From positions 1 to 7,062 of the forward strand of contig JAKOSS010000401.1 of the NCBI GenBank assembly GCA_029777145.1: a stretch of DNA of 7,062 nucleotides, written 5' to 3'. Below the pieces are notes generated by a model. That model did not search any database and was not told the origin of the DNA. It saw only the letters and a list, made by a program, of their open reading frames with translations. The stretch comes from Acidobacteriota bacterium (lineage in GTDB: Bacteria > Acidobacteriota > Blastocatellia > Pyrinomonadales > Pyrinomonadaceae). This document shows positions 1 to 5,743 of this stretch, one piece after another (positions within the stretch are counted from its first letter, which is position 1; every line of letters starts with the position of its first letter). Position numbers and translations under genes: made by a program.

Positions 1-883
1 CGGCCGCGACGAGCGCCGCGACACGAGCGTTGTTCGCAAGCAATGCGATGTTCGATCTGAGCGTCCGGCCACCGCTGCGTTTGGACATTTCCGACAGCAG
101 AAACGGCGTGATCTCTTTGCCGCGGACGCCTTTCGATTCGGCAAGACTGAGCGATTCGGCGAGGATCGCTTCGAGTTCGCCGCGCGGCACCTCGGATTCC
201 GCCGGAACCGGAACGGCGAGCAGAACCGCGCCCGGAAGCTGAAGATCGTCCCGTGCGCGGATGATCTTCGCCGCGTCAGTTGCATTATCGACGCGCTCGT
301 CGATCGCCAGACCGCTCGACCGGCTGTAGAACGCCGGAAGTTCGTCGCACTGCCAACCGACGACCGTGACGCCGTGCGTTTCGAGCCATTCGCGTGTCGC
401 TTCGAGATCGAGCACGATCTTCGCACCCGAACAAACGACCGTGATCGGCGTTTGCGCGAGTTCGGGCAGATCGGCCGAAATATCCGACGCATAGCCGCGA
501 TGGACGCCGCCGATCCCGCCGGTAGAAAACACTTTGATTCCGGCGCGGTGAGCGACGAACGAGGTCGTTGCAACGGTCGTGGCGCATGTCAGTTTCAGGC
601 CGGCGGCGACGGCGAGATCTCGGCGGGAGATCTTCCGAATGCCTTTCTCGGTGCCGATCCGTTCGATCTCGGCACCGCCCAGTCCGACGCGGAATTCACC
701 GTCGAGGACGGCGATCGTCGCCGGCACCGCGCCGTTCTCACGGACCGTCCGTTCAAGCAGATTTGCGGTTTCGATGTTTCGCGGATATGGGAGTCCGTGG
801 GCGATGACCGTCGATTCGAGCGCGACGACCGGCCGCTTCGATTCCAGCGCGTCGCGGACCTCTTCGTTGAATTCGATCTCCAT
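1..883 (-). CDS. psuG: Pseudouridine-5'-phosphate glycosidase (PsuG / indigoidine synthase A family), C-terminus cut off by the window edge
   Basis: The enzyme splits pseudouridine 5'-phosphate reversibly into uracil and ribose 5-phosphate, a cytosolic step in breakdown of the modified nucleoside released from RNA. I translated 294 residues from the ATG at 883. The chain carries the family landmarks in order: VVALESTVIAHGLPYPRN (about 19-36), ENGAVPATIA (49-58), ISRRDL (85-90), STGGIGGVHRG (120-130), DISADL (134-139), CSGAKIVLDL (151-160), GKEITPFLL (255-263) and SNIALLANNAR (277-287). By alignment from memory with E. coli PsuG, E23, D138, K155 (the Schiff-base lysine) and N278 are the likely active-site residues, and all are present. 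Family members have about 300-310 residues, so only roughly ten are missing past position 1. The start lies 15 bases after the lepB stop, in the same frame, with no clear Shine-Dalgarno sequence, which suggests translational coupling. No psuK kinase gene is visible; it could lie to the left. Confidence 0.95.
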   Translation of the reverse strand, partial: MEIEFNEEVRDALESKRPVVALESTVIAHGLPYPRNIETANLLERTVRENGAVPATIAVLDGEFRVGLGGAEIERIGTEKGIRKISRRDLAVAAGLKLTCATTVATTSFVAHRAGIKVFSTGGIGGVHRGYASDISADLPELAQTPITVVCSGAKIVLDLEATREWLETHGVTVVGWQCDELPAFYSRSSGLAIDERVDNATDAAKIIRARDDLQLPGAVLLAVPVPAESEVPRGELEAILAESLSLAESKGVRGKEITPFLLSEMSKRSGGRTLRSNIALLANNARVAALVAA

Positions 884-898
884 TGGACGGCGGAAATA

Positions 899-1714
899 TT
901 AACGGATGAGATTTCCGATGCGCGAGAGCCGCGGATTCGTGATGCATCCGAGCATGCCGTTCTCGCTCGCTTTGCGGTCGCACGACCAATAAACGAACAT
1001 CGCGCGTCCGATCACGAGGTCGCGGTGAACAAATCCCCAGAAACGGCTGTCCTCGCTGTTGTTGCGGTTGTCGCCCATCACGAAATACGAGTCGTCGGGA
1101 ACTTTCATCGACTTTCCGGCGACGCAAAAGTTCATGTCCGACGTGTCGACGGCATTTCGCTCCGCCGCCTGCATCGAACGCGCGGAGTACATCACCGACC
1201 ATTGCGAACCCTCAGGTGCATCGTATTCCCGGTTCGGGACCTCGGTCGTGTCGCTGACGTTGTCCGCGACGAGCCGCCGTTCCGGCAAGAGTTCACCGTT
1301 GACGTACACGTGATTGTCGCGGAATTCGACGCTCTCGCCCGGAAGACCGATGACGCGCTTCACATAGTTGACCTGAAACGGCGTGATTCCGTGAGCGCGG
1401 TCGCTCGCCGGATCGACCTTGTTACCGGGGTATTTGAAGACGATGATGTCGCCGCGCTTGATCTCGCGCTGCGGAAGCAACGGCACCGGTTTGCCGCCGG
1501 GGGCGAACACGAATTTGTTGACGAGCAGGTAGTCACCGATAAGGATCGTGTTTTGCATCGACCCGGTCGGAACGGTGACCGCCTGGATGACGAACGTCAT
1601 CCCGAACAACGCCATGATGAACGTCACGACCAGCGATTCGAAGTATTCGCGAATCGTCGATTTCGGCGGAGCCGCCTTCGTCGGTTTCGCGTTTTCGGTC
1701 TTTTCTTCAGCCAT
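899..1714 (-). CDS. lepB: Signal peptidase I
   Basis: This is the membrane-bound serine protease that removes signal peptides from exported preproteins on the outer face of the inner membrane. The 271-residue product has a charged cytosolic N-terminus (1-25), one clear membrane segment (about 27-47) and then the S26 boxes. Box B is PTGSMQNTILIGD with nucleophile S52. Box D is VNYVKRVIGLPGE with general base K119. Box E is MGDNRNNSEDSR at 213-224. Only one transmembrane helix is evident, unlike the two of E. coli LepB. Three cysteines (C197, C245, C257) lie in the periplasmic part; C245 and C257 could pair. The frame stays open upstream to a methionine at 2059, but that stretch lies inside rnc and is Arg/Ser-rich shadow sequence, so the ATG at 1714 just before MAEEKTE is chosen. 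No strong ribosome-binding site is visible. It follows rnc by 31 bases and precedes psuG by 15, so it is probably part of one operon. Confidence 0.96.
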   Translation of the reverse strand: MAEEKTENAKPTKAAPPKSTIREYFESLVVTFIMALFGMTFVIQAVTVPTGSMQNTILIGDYLLVNKFVFAPGGKPVPLLPQREIKRGDIIVFKYPGNKVDPASDRAHGITPFQVNYVKRVIGLPGESVEFRDNHVYVNGELLPERRLVADNVSDTTEVPNREYDAPEGSQWSVMYSARSMQAAERNAVDTSDMNFCVAGKSMKVPDDSYFVMGDNRNNSEDSRFWGFVHRDLVIGRAMFVYWSCDRKASENGMLGCITNPRLSRIGNLIR

Positions 1715-1745
1715 AAGAAATCGGAAAACAAAAGGATAAAACAAT

Positions 1746-2480
1746 TCAGCCGGTTTGTCCTTTTTCGGGATTCTCTTTTTGTTCGAGGATCTCGAGGGCG
1801 GCCCGGGCAGCCGACATTTCAGCCTGCTTGATCGAAGCGCCCTGTGCTTTTGCGGCTCCGTCTTCCCAAACGGCCTCGACGAAGAAGGTGCGGTCATGCG
1901 GCGGGCCTTCGGTTCTGACGACCTTATACGTCGGTGCCCGAAGTTTGTTCTTCTGCAAGGTCTCCTGCAGCAGCGTTTTGTAATCGAGCGTGTTCTGCGG
2001 AGTCGCGCCGCGCAGTTCGCCGGCGTAGATACGTTTGACGGCGAGCCGGGCCGCGACAAAACCGGCGTCGAAGAAGATCGCCGCGAGGATCGCCTCGAGC
2101 GTATCCGCGAGCAACGCCTGCTTGCGCCGACCGCCGGTCTTTTCTTCGCCGCGCCCGACCCTCATGTATGATCCGAGGTCGAGGTTTGCGGCGAGCCGCG
2201 CGAGCGTTTCGGTGCTCACGAGGTGGTGTTTCATAAGCGTCAGATCGCCTTCGCTGGCATCCGGGTTGAGCAGAAACAGCTGTTCGGCGACGGCGAGTCC
2301 GAGGACGGAATCTCCGACGAATTCCAATGACTCGTTCTGCAGTTTGCGGACTTCCTCTTCGGAACCGTAGGGGCTGCTTTCGTGTGCCCACGAGCGGTGC
2401 GTCAGGGCGCGTTCGAGCAACTCGATCCGTTTGAACCGGTGAGAAAGCAATTGCTCGAGTTTTGCGAGACTCTTCGACAT
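1746..2480 (-). CDS. rnc: Ribonuclease III
   Basis: This endoribonuclease cuts double-stranded RNA, for example in pre-rRNA maturation and mRNA decay. The 244-residue protein has the standard two-part build. The catalytic domain (about 5-155) contains ALTHRSWAHE (25-34) and the signature NESLEFVGDSVLG (49-61). The presumed metal-binding residues E50, E53, D57, D126 and E129 are present (ADTLEAILAAIFFD, 125-138). A double-stranded-RNA-binding domain (about 166-233) contains TYKVVRTEGPPHDRTFFVE and ends in GASIKQAEMSAARAAL. Its usual SKKxAE is SIKQAE here, so the first lysine is replaced by isoleucine. I choose the ATG at 2480 because it puts ALTHRS almost exactly where E. coli RNase III has it. 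An upstream in-frame ATG at 2525 would add 15 residues, but it lies inside a terminator-like hairpin; it does have an AAAGG four bases ahead, so it cannot be fully excluded. lepB follows after 31 bases. Confidence 0.95.
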   Translation of the reverse strand: MSKSLAKLEQLLSHRFKRIELLERALTHRSWAHESSPYGSEEEVRKLQNESLEFVGDSVLGLAVAEQLFLLNPDASEGDLTLMKHHLVSTETLARLAANLDLGSYMRVGRGEEKTGGRRKQALLADTLEAILAAIFFDAGFVAARLAVKRIYAGELRGATPQNTLDYKTLLQETLQKNKLRAPTYKVVRTEGPPHDRTFFVEAVWEDGAAKAQGASIKQAEMSAARAALEILEQKENPEKGQTG

Positions 2481-2495
2481 TTGAGGCCGGAAATC

Positions 2496-2530
2496 AAAAA
2501 GCCGGACGCTTTTTTTGTAGCGCATCCGGC
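2496..2530 (-). terminator. Terminator-like hairpin between the exported-protein gene and rnc
   Basis: On the minus strand GCCGGA-TG-CGCT pairs with AGCG-TCCGGC (positions 2530-2501). This is ten base pairs with a two-base bulge and an A-rich loop, followed at once by TTTTT (2500-2496). This is the form of an intrinsic terminator. It lies 31 bases past the stop codon of the 393-residue exported protein and only 15 bases ahead of the chosen rnc start. Confidence 0.65.
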
Positions 2531-2542
2531 CTTTCGAATCAA
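2514..2542 (-). promoter_or_regulatory. Candidate sigma-70-type promoter for rnc-lepB-psuG, overlapping the terminator hairpin
   Basis: On the minus strand TTGATT (2542-2537) and TACAAA (2519-2514) are 17 bases apart, each matching four of six consensus bases. Transcription would start near 2507 and give a leader of about 26 bases to the rnc ATG at 2480. Two four-of-six matches are weak evidence. The site is proposed mainly because rnc sits behind a terminator and needs a start point. Confidence 0.25.
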
Positions 2543-2561
2543 GACTTAACTTGTTGTTGGA

Positions 2562-3743
2562 TTATTTGTTTCCACTCCGCCGCGGCGTGGTCTTCTTGAC
2601 GGTGGTCGCCGCCGTCTTGGCTGCGGTCGTCGTGGCACCGGTCTTCACCGGTTCAGTCGTCGTATTGGTCGTCTGTTTCGTGTCGGTCGTCGAAGTCGTT
2701 CCTTCGAGGACGACCGGTGCCGGAGCATTCGACGGATCCGGCATCGGATTCGCGATCATGTCCGAGACATACTTGTCGAGACCTTCGACCTTGCCGTTGA
2801 AGCGGATCTTGTAGAGTTCCGTCAGCGTATCGCCGTACTCGGTCTTCTTCGTGGCATCGGTCGCCAGCGTTTTGGCGCGTCCAAAAGCATCAATCGCGCG
2901 GTCAGCGTAGGCACGGGCCAAGCCGAGCTTTTCTTTTGCTTCGTCGGTCGGTAGCTTGTCTTCCGTGGCATCGACAAGCTTTTTGTAATCTCCGAGAAGG
3001 TCGGTCGCTTTGCCGGTGTACCAGTAACCGATCTCCGCAAACGCCGCCGAATCAGTCTTCTTGTCGCCGAGACGCGTCGCTTTGTAAATGTACGGGATAC
3101 CGGTGTCCTTGTCCTTCATCTTGACGACGTACGTGTAGCCGATGAAGTAATTCAGCCAACTGATCGCATTGTCGCGGGTGTTGAAAGGCGCCCACACTCC
3201 GAATTTCGTGGTCGATGATCCGACACCGGAATCAAGCATCTGAAGAGCAGTCTTCGAAAAACTGATGGTCTCCGGCCCGTACTTGTCGCTGCCGGCAACG
3301 ACCAGATCGTAAAGGGCCGAGGCGTGCGTCAACGACAAGTCGAGAAGCAACGGCTTGTTTTCTTTCGTGGCCGGATCGTTCATGATCTCCTTGCTGACCG
3401 CGAAGAATTCGTCCCACTGCTTGGCGTTGTACGTCGAGTTGTATTTGGCGGTGCGCTGACAGAGTCTTACGACTTCCTTTTCTTTGGCGGCGCGGGCCAC
3501 GACCTTCTTCACCAGTTCCGGATTGAGTTCATCGTTCGCGAACTTGACGCCAATGAACTCACCGATCTCGACCGCCTTGCCGCGGTCGCACTCCGGTTTC
3601 TTGAGTTCCGCGCTGAACAACTTCACGCACGCTTCAAGATCCGGGCACATCTCCTGCTGCGTCGTATCCTGCGCGTTCGCCGTCAAAATCCCGACGCCCG
3701 TCATGAATACCGTCAACGCAAAAACCTTAAAAAACACTTTCAT
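2562..3743 (-). CDS. Exported protein of unknown function with a Thr-rich C-terminal tail
   Basis: I do not recognise a named family. The 393-residue product starts with a signal peptide: charged MKVFFK, a hydrophobic core to about residue 20, then ANA before Q25 as the likely cleavage site. It should therefore be periplasmic or outer-membrane associated. The mature body (25 to about 330) looks mainly alpha-helical, with segments such as AYADRAIDAFGRAKTLA that recall TPR-like repeats, though no repeat consensus is clear. All four mature cysteines (C33, C39, C52, C95) are in the N-terminal quarter and could form two disulfides. An Asn/Pro/Ala hinge (about 333-346) leads to a tail (349-393) in which 19 of 45 residues are threonine and which ends in basic KKTTPRRSGNK, likely disordered. 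The start is well supported by GGAGGA at 3757-3752, eight bases before the ATG. The gene is flanked by its own promoter and terminator candidates, so it is probably monocistronic. Confidence 0.88.
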   Translation of the reverse strand: MKVFFKVFALTVFMTGVGILTANAQDTTQQEMCPDLEACVKLFSAELKKPECDRGKAVEIGEFIGVKFANDELNPELVKKVVARAAKEKEVVRLCQRTAKYNSTYNAKQWDEFFAVSKEIMNDPATKENKPLLLDLSLTHASALYDLVVAGSDKYGPETISFSKTALQMLDSGVGSSTTKFGVWAPFNTRDNAISWLNYFIGYTYVVKMKDKDTGIPYIYKATRLGDKKTDSAAFAEIGYWYTGKATDLLGDYKKLVDATEDKLPTDEAKEKLGLARAYADRAIDAFGRAKTLATDATKKTEYGDTLTELYKIRFNGKVEGLDKYVSDMIANPMPDPSNAPAPVVLEGTTSTTDTKQTTNTTTEPVKTGATTTAAKTAATTVKKTTPRRSGNK

Positions 3744-3926
3744 CTGAACAATCCTCCAAACAAGTTAAATCCCTGCCTTTCCGTCTTCCGGAGCGTTGGG
3801 TTTCAACGCTTCGGTATGCGTGAACATAGATGTCCCGCGCCGCAAAAAAGGTTGCAATATTAATGCTGTTTCCGGCATGGCAACCCGGACCAAAAGGGAA
3901 TATTCGCGCCTACGGCGGAAAGGTAA
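3744..3926 (-). other. Long 5' leader of the exported-protein gene with a hairpin and a small open frame
   Basis: From the predicted start point near 3920 the leader would be about 175 bases. It holds a perfect 7-bp stem, AGCGTTG / CAACGCT (3792-3798 with 3804-3810, five-base loop). It also holds a 20-codon open frame on the minus strand (3827 to 3765: ATG, then FTHTEALKPNAPEDG and onward to TAA), which ends 21 bases before the start codon. The small frame has no good ribosome-binding site. Whether this is a regulatory leader, a dispersed repeat or simply spacer cannot be told from sequence alone. Confidence 0.35.
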
Positions 3927-3956
3927 ATAATCACGTAACTTTTGCGTTTGTGTCAA
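3927..3956 (-). promoter_or_regulatory. Predicted sigma-70-type promoter of the exported-protein gene
   Basis: On the minus strand a perfect -35 hexamer TTGACA (3956-3951) is followed after 18 bases by GATTAT (3932-3927), four of six matches to TATAAT, in an AT-rich stretch. It lies just past the terminator of the upstream transpeptidase gene, as expected for the start of a separate transcription unit. Confidence 0.55.
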
Positions 3957-3971
3957 GCGTAATAATGCCTT

Positions 3972-4016
3972 GGTTAATAAGAGAACAACCCCGAATCATA
4001 ACGAATTCGGGGTTGT
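3972..4016 (-). terminator. Intrinsic terminator of the transpeptidase gene
   Basis: A perfect 12-bp inverted repeat, ACAACCCCGAAT (3985-3996) and ATTCGGGGTTGT (4005-4016), encloses an eight-base loop. On the minus strand the stem is followed by the T-rich run TTCTCTTATTAA. It starts 64 bases past the stop codon of the transpeptidase gene. On the plus strand no T-tract follows, so it points leftward. Confidence 0.75.
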
Positions 4017-4080
4017 CGTCGTCTAATCGGATGATGGTCAAGGCTTTACAAAATCACATGGCACTTAAGCGGTTGACCAA

Positions 4081-5523
4081 TCAGTTGCGGGTCACGACGC
4101 GCGGTCGGGTAATTTCCTGCGATTTTGGAGTGATCACGATCGTCGGAAACAGCTCCTGACTGTTCTTCGGAGCCGCCTTTTTCGGATTCGGCGTGTCCTC
4201 TTTGCCCTTCTTGCCTTTTCGAAGCGTTCCGATCTCGTCGTCCGAGTCTTCCGTCCGCGCGTCGTCGAGCTTCAATGACGTCTTCGCGTCGACCTTCGGT
4301 TTCGGCTTCGGTTCGGTGTTGACCTTCGCCAACGGCGTCGTTCCGACCCGCTGCGTCAGTCGCGAACGCAGCGCGTTGTAGATTTTTCCGGCAACAGCCG
4401 CGGCGTATTTGCCGCGCTCCGACTGGCCGCGTGTGATGACGACGACCGCAAGCCGGGGACTTTTTGCCGGCGCGACCGATGCGAACAATCCGAGCCATGA
4501 TCCCTGGCCGATGCACGATCCGGTCTTTCCGGCGATCCCGAGCGAAGCGTCGACGCCGTTCCGGGCCGTTCCGTAAGCGGCGGCGCCGATCATTCCGGGC
4601 AAAACCGTTTGAAGCGTGGATCCCGGAAGTTCGACCACCCGTTTGTACGATCCGCGAAATGCCGCCTTCTCATACCCGGCGCGAGGCAGCTGCGGAACAA
4701 TGATCCGGCCGCCGTTCGACAACGCCGAAACGAGGACGGCGAGCTGGAGCGGAGTGACCTGAAAATCGTCGCCGTGCGAATAGATGCGGGCGTTGCTGTT
4801 GCCGTACGGAAGCCGTCCCGCGGTTTCGCCCGGCAAATTGATCCCGGTCGGAGCACCGAGCCCGAGGATCTTCGCGTAGTCGATCATCTTCGCGTTGCCG
4901 ACGTTGACGCCGACCCGCTGAAAGTACGCATTGTTCGAATAAGCGAGCGCGTCGTCGAGTCCGATCGCAAGGTTGCTTCCGGCGACGCTGCCGTCGGCGG
5001 TGATGACGCTTTCATTGATGCCCGCAACGGACGTCACGAGCTTGATCACGGAGCACGGCTTGAAGCTCTGGCGAACTCCCCAGTCCTGATTGACGATCGT
5101 CAGCACGCGTCCGGTTTGAGGCTCGAGGACGACGACCGTTCCGGCCTTCGAGCCGAGCGCTTCGACCGCCGCGCGGCGAACCTCAAGGTCCTCGCCGTCG
5201 GTGACGTCGACCGAGATATTCTCGACCGTGCTTGTCCGCAGTCCTCGCTCGAATGCAAGCCTCCGCGCCTGCGCCTCGCGGGCGGCCTGTTCACGCTTGC
5301 GCCGTGCTTCATCAGCAGCTTTTCGCCGCGCAAGTTCGGCCTTCTTCGCAGCCGCGGCCTTGGCGGCTTCGACGCGTGAATTCTTGTTCGAGGACGTCTT
5401 CTTGACGAGCGGCGCCTTTTTCGTCGGGGTCTTGCTCTTCTGCGCAAACGCCGAGAACGGAAGCACAAGCAGGATAAGGGTCGCAATGATCTTCATGGAC
5501 AACTTTCGAGGGGGCGACGACAT
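4081..5523 (-). CDS. Exported penicillin-binding transpeptidase with a Cys pair flanking the active site
   Basis: This 480-residue protein should act in the periplasm as a penicillin-binding D,D-transpeptidase or related serine acyl-enzyme. A signal peptide (1-27, AFA before Q28) is followed by a Lys/Ala/Arg-rich, TolA-like helical segment (about 31-96). The transpeptidase domain covers about 125-390, with SxxK at S158-V-I-K161, SxN at S196-N-N198, KTG at K333-T-G-S336, and the class B-like stretch DFQVTPLQLAVLVSALSNGG (253-272). The tail (400-480) is Lys/Asp/Pro-rich and low in complexity. Class B PBPs normally carry a large pedestal domain before this fold; none is seen. The only two cysteines, C157 and C337, lie next to S158 and S336. 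I chose the ATG at 5523 because GAGG precedes it by eight bases and the N-terminus then reads as a signal peptide; a start at 5496 (MKIIAT) also works. The frame is open to an ATG at 5646, but that lies upstream of the predicted transcription start. The exact role (cell-wall enzyme, penicillin sensor or beta-lactamase-like) is open. Confidence 0.9.
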   Translation of the reverse strand: MSSPPRKLSMKIIATLILLVLPFSAFAQKSKTPTKKAPLVKKTSSNKNSRVEAAKAAAAKKAELARRKAADEARRKREQAAREAQARRLAFERGLRTSTVENISVDVTDGEDLEVRRAAVEALGSKAGTVVVLEPQTGRVLTIVNQDWGVRQSFKPCSVIKLVTSVAGINESVITADGSVAGSNLAIGLDDALAYSNNAYFQRVGVNVGNAKMIDYAKILGLGAPTGINLPGETAGRLPYGNSNARIYSHGDDFQVTPLQLAVLVSALSNGGRIIVPQLPRAGYEKAAFRGSYKRVVELPGSTLQTVLPGMIGAAAYGTARNGVDASLGIAGKTGSCIGQGSWLGLFASVAPAKSPRLAVVVITRGQSERGKYAAAVAGKIYNALRSRLTQRVGTTPLAKVNTEPKPKPKVDAKTSLKLDDARTEDSDDEIGTLRKGKKGKEDTPNPKKAAPKNSQELFPTIVITPKSQEITRPRVVTRN

Positions 5524-5631
5524 CGGTAATACCTCGGTTAGGTAAATCGGGAAGCTGTAAAGGAGAGCGAAAACGTTGATGAAATCGAGCAGCTTTCGGT
5601 TGCAGCAATTATTTGCGCGAAAGCCACTAAA

Positions 5632-5660
5632 ACTATAACATTCCAAGCGACCAGCGGCAA
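5632..5660 (-). promoter_or_regulatory. Predicted extended -10 promoter of the transpeptidase gene
   Basis: On the minus strand TTGCCG (5660-5655) and TATAGT (5637-5632) are spaced by 17 bases. TG one base ahead of the -10 hexamer makes an extended -10 element (TGTTATAGT). Transcription would begin near 5625 and give a leader of about 100 bases to the ATG at 5523. The same AACTATAAC block read on the plus strand gives TATAAC, a possible -10 (5634-5639) for the histidine kinase gene, but its -35 match (TTGCGC at 5613-5618, 15-base spacing) is poor. Confidence 0.5.
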
Positions 5661-5675
5661 CAATTAGCGTTGCCG
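5655..5675. promoter_or_regulatory. Operator-like inverted repeat CGGCAAC-N7-GTTGCCG
   Basis: A perfect 7-bp inverted repeat (5655-5661 and 5669-5675, seven-base AT-rich centre) has a spacing of about 1.3 helical turns between half-site centres. Its left half coincides with the predicted -35 hexamer of the transpeptidase gene, a suitable position for a dimeric repressor or response regulator. Just to the right lies the 12-bp GC palindrome GCCGGCGCCGGC (5677-5688), which could belong to the same control region or form a hairpin in the kinase gene leader. Confidence 0.35.
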
Positions 5676-5743
5676 GGCCGGCGCCGGCGACACATCATGC
5701 TCTCTTCGGATCGTGTCCCGCCGGTCGGTATCCAAGATCACAA

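Noticed and set aside
374..1831. A 485-codon open frame on the plus strand opposite psuG and lepB
   Set aside because: It is rich in Arg, Asp and Phe, shows no domain, and lies antisense to two genes with full family motifs. It is a by-product of the GC-rich codon use of those genes.
1715..2059. N-terminal extension of lepB to a methionine at 2059
   Set aside because: The extra 115 residues overlap rnc in another frame and are Arg/Ser-rich without similarity to signal peptidases; the ATG at 1714 gives the expected length.
2575..2700. Repetitive-looking gtcgtc-rich DNA that might be a tandem repeat
   Set aside because: The pattern has no fixed unit and is explained by the Thr/Ala/Lys-rich coding tail of the exported protein on the minus strand.
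3830..4159. A 109-codon plus-strand frame in the intergenic region
   Set aside because: It runs through the terminator hairpin and into the 3' end of the transpeptidase gene, has no ribosome-binding site and no recognisable motif.
4609..5379. A 256-codon open frame on the plus strand opposite the transpeptidase
   Set aside because: It has Arg/Asp-rich shadow composition, and the opposite strand carries the SxxK, SxN and KTG motifs.
5524..5646. N-terminal extension of the transpeptidase to a methionine at 5646
   Set aside because: It lies upstream of the predicted transcription start near 5625 and would bury the signal peptide; the ATG at 5523 has a good ribosome-binding site.
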